Origin: Caldisericia bacterium
GTDB lineage: Bacteria; Caldisericota; Caldisericia; B22-G15
Direction of reading: 5' to 3'
Assembly: GCA_026414995.1 (NCBI GenBank)
Contig: JAOAHY010000010.1
Coordinates: 1-42,591 of the forward strand
DNA: 42,591 nt
The translations under genes and the position numbers were made by a program. The notes beneath the pieces were generated by a model. The model worked only from the letters and a program-made list of their open reading frames with translations, was not told the origin of the DNA and made no database searches. Shown here in pieces: positions 40,043 to 42,591 of the stretch (position 1 is its first letter; each line of letters opens with the position of its first letter).

Positions 40043-42152
40043 TCTATTTTGGAAAACTCATATGCTTTATTATGTTAAAACAGATAGATTATTCAGAAGT
40101 ATACCAGTAGAATTTGATGGTAAGAAGTTTTATTTTGACGCTTCAAAAATTGAAAATAAAAAAGCAAATGAAAAAAGAGAATTGATTTATAAATTAAAAG
40201 AGATAAAAAAAGATAATACAATTGTCTTTGATGTTTATTATTCAGAAAAAGGTAGTAAGACAAATGTTGAAAATATATTGAGAGAAGTGAAAAAGAAAAA
40301 AATAGATTTAAATTATGATGATTTAGAGAAAGCATTTAGAATATTTGAAAGGCAGAGGGAGGTTGATTACTTTATTTATAAAAATGCTAAAGAGTTTTTA
40401 CAAGAGCAGTTTAATTTATGGCTGTATCAATATTTTTGGAATGGTGGTAAAGAGTGGAATGTTGATAGAGTAAATCAACTTCAAATATTAAAAGATATTG
40501 CTTACAAAATAATTGATTTTATTTCACAATTTGAAGAAGAGTTGAAAAAAATATGGAATAAACCAAAATTTGTGAAGAATTCAAACTATGTTATTACACT
40601 TGATAGAATAGTATCAAAAGAGAGTGGTTTATCTGTTTTAAAAAAGATATTGAATCATAAAAATATAGAAAAACAAATAAATGAATGGAAAGAGTTAAAG
40701 ATTATAGATGATAGTTTTAATAAAAATGAAATTATAGTGAATGATGTTTTTGGTGATAAGTTAAATGATAAATATAAATTTTTACCAATAGATACAAAAT
40801 ATTTTAAAGATTTAGAATTAGAAATTGTTGGATTGTTTGATGATTTAGATAATGAATTAGATGGATGGTTGATTAAGAGTGAAAATTATCAAGCATTGAA
40901 TACAATATTACCTAAATTTAAAGAAAGAGTGCAGACTATTTATATAGATCCACCATTCAATAAAGAAAAAGATGCTGATTATTATTACATAATAAAATAT
41001 AAAGATTCTACTTGGGCTACAATATTGGAAAATAGATTAAGATTAGCAAAAGAGATTTTAAAAGATACTGGAAGTATATTTGTTAGATGTGATTACAATG
41101 GAAATTGGATTGTTAGACCATTGATGGAAGAAATTTTTGGTAAAGAGAATTTTAGAAATGAGATAGCGGTAAAAAGAACAGTTATGATGAAAAGAGAAAC
41201 AAGAAAATTAGAAGTTGAATATGATATTCTAATTAATTATTCTAAAAATTTAGTAAATAGTAAATTCAATTTAATATGGGAAGAAATTCAACCTAAATGG
41301 TCTAAAATGCCAATTAAATATAACAAAGGTGGGCCTACAGGAAAACCAATCATTATTGAAAATAAAAAATTTATCCCTCCTGATGGTTATAGTTGGGCTA
41401 TTGGTAATGAGATAGCAAATGAAATGTATAAAAATGGAAGATTAAAAATCGAAAAAGACACTTTATATGTTTTATTTGATAAAAGAGCAGTCGGAACAAA
41501 TTGGCTTGATATATCTGGATATTCAACGAATTGGGGCTTCTCTACAGAAAATTCAGAAGTAATGATTAAAAGAATATTAGAAATTTCATCAGATTGTGGT
41601 GATTTAGTTATGGATTTCTTTCTTGGTTCAGGTACTACAACAGCTGTAGCACATAAATTAAGAAGAAAATGGATTGGAGTTGAGTTAGGTGAGCATTTTT
41701 ATTCTGTTGTCTTACCAAGAATGAAAAAAGTGTTAGCATTTGATAAATCTGGAATTTCAAAAGAAAAAGAAGTAAAAGAAAAATATAATGAAAAATTAGC
41801 AGGTGGATTTTTTAAATATTATGAATTAGAGCAATATGAAGAGACATTAAGAAAGGTTAATTATGAAAATTCAGATTTATTTGATAGTTCTGACAAAGAT
41901 ATTTATAATCAGTATATTTTTATGAGAGATTTAAAGTTATTAGATACACTTGAAATTGATTATGAAAATAATAAAGTAAATGTTAATCTATCAAAATTAT
42001 ATGAAAATATAGATATATCTGAAACTTTGTCTAATTTACTGGGCAAATGGTTAAAAAAGATAACTTCAAATGAAGTTATCTTTGAAGACGGTGAAAAGAT
42101 AGATATCAAAAATTTAGATTATAAATTAATAAAACCATTAATATGGTGGTGA
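39735..42152 (+). CDS. Type III-like (Mod) adenine-specific DNA methyltransferase
   Basis: 805 residues. The long N-terminal region (about 1-370) is helical with no catalytic motif (NVYEKVYTDDKDVILFWKTH). The methyltransferase core has motif IV DPPFNKEKD (about 405-413), the following STWATILENRLRLAKE helix, a variable region (about 470-590) that may recognise the target, and the SAM-binding motif FFLGSGTTTAVAHKLRRKW (about 627-645). Order IV before I is that of beta-class m6A enzymes such as type III Mod. No restriction subunit is seen after it inside the window. It is transcribed away from the mobile cassette and may be a defence, or anti-restriction, gene. Confidence 0.85.
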   Translation: MTKEEKFFNALKDIFIGAKIEGVGGFVNLMKIKTKYYDNIEKILKDDIEKALENYPTFRDELFDKLYTFFSRYFTESGSVYFNSTPFHNNVYEKVYTDDKDVILFWKTHMLYYVKTDRLFRSIPVEFDGKKFYFDASKIENKKANEKRELIYKLKEIKKDNTIVFDVYYSEKGSKTNVENILREVKKKKIDLNYDDLEKAFRIFERQREVDYFIYKNAKEFLQEQFNLWLYQYFWNGGKEWNVDRVNQLQILKDIAYKIIDFISQFEEELKKIWNKPKFVKNSNYVITLDRIVSKESGLSVLKKILNHKNIEKQINEWKELKIIDDSFNKNEIIVNDVFGDKLNDKYKFLPIDTKYFKDLELEIVGLFDDLDNELDGWLIKSENYQALNTILPKFKERVQTIYIDPPFNKEKDADYYYIIKYKDSTWATILENRLRLAKEILKDTGSIFVRCDYNGNWIVRPLMEEIFGKENFRNEIAVKRTVMMKRETRKLEVEYDILINYSKNLVNSKFNLIWEEIQPKWSKMPIKYNKGGPTGKPIIIENKKFIPPDGYSWAIGNEIANEMYKNGRLKIEKDTLYVLFDKRAVGTNWLDISGYSTNWGFSTENSEVMIKRILEISSDCGDLVMDFFLGSGTTTAVAHKLRRKWIGVELGEHFYSVVLPRMKKVLAFDKSGISKEKEVKEKYNEKLAGGFFKYYELEQYEETLRKVNYENSDLFDSSDKDIYNQYIFMRDLKLLDTLEIDYENNKVNVNLSKLYENIDISETLSNLLGKWLKKITSNEVIFEDGEKIDIKNLDYKLIKPLIWW

Positions 42153-42156
42153 TGAT

Positions 42157-42204
42157 ATGATGAAAAGATATTTACAAGATATGAAAGGAGAAAGAAATGA
42201 CTAA
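42157..42204 (+). CDS. Possible 15-residue peptide, or truncated start of an ATPase gene
   Basis: ATGATG with GGTGGTGAT upstream encodes MMKRYLQDMKGERND and stops inside the second methyltransferase copy. MKRYLQD is how many DUF4143-type AAA+ ATPases start, so it may be the first few codons of such a gene cut off by the junction at about 42185. Weak evidence because of length. Confidence 0.3.
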   Translation: MMKRYLQDMKGERND

Positions 42205-42504
42205 AGAAGAAAAGTTTTTTAATGCTTTAAAAGATATATTTATTGGAGCAAAAATTGAAGGGGTTGGTGGATTTGTTAATTTAATGAAAATAAAAACAAA
42301 ATATTATGATAATATTGAGAAAATTCTAAAAGATGATATTGAAAAAGCACTAGAAAACTATCCAACTTTCAGAGATGAACTATTTGATAAACTATATACA
42401 TTTTTTAGTAGATATTTCACAGAAAGTGGTAGTGTATATTTTAATTCAACACCATTTCATAACAATGTATATGAAAAGGTTTATACAGATGATAAAGATG
42501 TAAT
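42185..42504 (+). repeat. 320-bp direct repeat, copy 2
   Basis: Second copy of the methyltransferase 5' end, 2462 bp after the first, one base different. At 42505 the sequence leaves the methyltransferase and continues as tyrosyl-tRNA synthetase-like coding sequence. Confidence 0.95.
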
Positions 42505-42591
42505 AAAATTTCTAAAATATTTTACCTTTATTTCAAAAGAAAAAATCTTGGAAATAGAGAAAACGCTTGAAAAATCACCAGAAAAAAGAGA
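42197..42591 (+). pseudogene. Chimeric frame: methyltransferase N-terminus joined to TyrRS-like sequence (runs off window end)
   Basis: The first 102 codons equal the methyltransferase. From about codon 96 the translation TDDKDVIKFLKYFTFISKEK continues ILEIEKTLEKSPEKR. From memory of the family this matches the bacterial TyrRS stretch TDD(R/K)DVI(R/K)YLKYFTFLSKEE...EKR, which lies after the KFGKT loop and before the anticodon-binding part. The frame is kept across the junction. The codons for TDDKDV (about 20 bases) fit both parents, so the switch took place within a short shared stretch. A functional protein is very unlikely. Confidence 0.7.

Noticed and set aside
33189-42591. CRISPR array in the accessory region
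   Set aside because: The repeats seen are five decamers inside a gene and one long duplication; there is no regular repeat-spacer pattern and no cas gene.

Overview
The window is a compact, strongly AT-rich bacterial chromosome segment, low in GC on inspection (not computed). It carries a classical str operon, type II fatty acid synthesis, MinD/MinE, secreted SLH-, SH3b- and copper-amine-oxidase-like-domain proteins, and a DUF1659/DUF2922/YvrJ gene set known mainly from Firmicutes. Together these suggest a Firmicutes-like or deep-branching, possibly thermophilic, bacterium. I cannot place it more exactly. Many genes overlap by 4 to 20 bases, TTG and GTG starts are common, and most recognisable promoters read TTGACA-N16-TATAAT. 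At least four genes seem to be leaderless or nearly so (CDF transporter, response regulator, smpB, HD-GYP protein).

Layout. 1-3330: str operon on the minus strand (rpsL, rpsG, fusA, start of tuf). 3334-8080: cation diffusion facilitator and a giant secreted tandem 5'-nucleotidase, divergent from a two-component system (8081-9825). 9819-13627: rplM-rpsI-minD-minE followed by a secreted binding-type protein and a clostripain-family protease. 13732-18878: an ECF sigma factor and a small membrane protein leading fabZ-fabD-fabG-acpP-fabF and an enoyl-ACP-reductase-like SDR. 18949-21731: PATAN/DUF4388 and DUF2207 proteins. 21728-25231: smpB, AMIN-amidase and murI on the minus strand. 25330-28562: LapA-like protein, QueT, a nitrilase, NadE and a HAD phosphatase. 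28552-33188: PAS/HD-GYP protein, ferredoxin-tailed aldo/keto reductase and neutral zinc metallopeptidase.

33189-42591 is different in character: accessory and mobile. After a 410-bp gene-free stretch holding a tRNA 3'-end-like remnant, and rmuC, there is a ~5-kb minus-strand cassette of about 14 mostly tiny genes. It is driven from one strong promoter with operator-like repeats and ends in a large hairpin terminator. It encodes an HTH replication-initiator candidate with iteron-like repeats inside the gene, a DnaC-type loader, a T7-lysozyme-type endolysin, an Hjc-like nuclease, a holin-like membrane protein, DUF1659 and DUF2922. YvrJ lies just beyond. No integrase, terminase, portal or capsid gene is present, so this looks like a minimal replicon, satellite or remnant with a lysis or export module.

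On the other side of the control region lies an 805-residue Mod-type adenine methyltransferase. Its first 320 bases are repeated 2.46 kb downstream with one visible substitution. The second copy then runs in frame, through about 20 bases that fit both partners, into what reads as the C-terminal part of tyrosyl-tRNA synthetase. This is either a real rearrangement or an assembly chimera, and it is the point that most needs checking. All coordinates and alignments were worked out by eye; no database or folding program was used.
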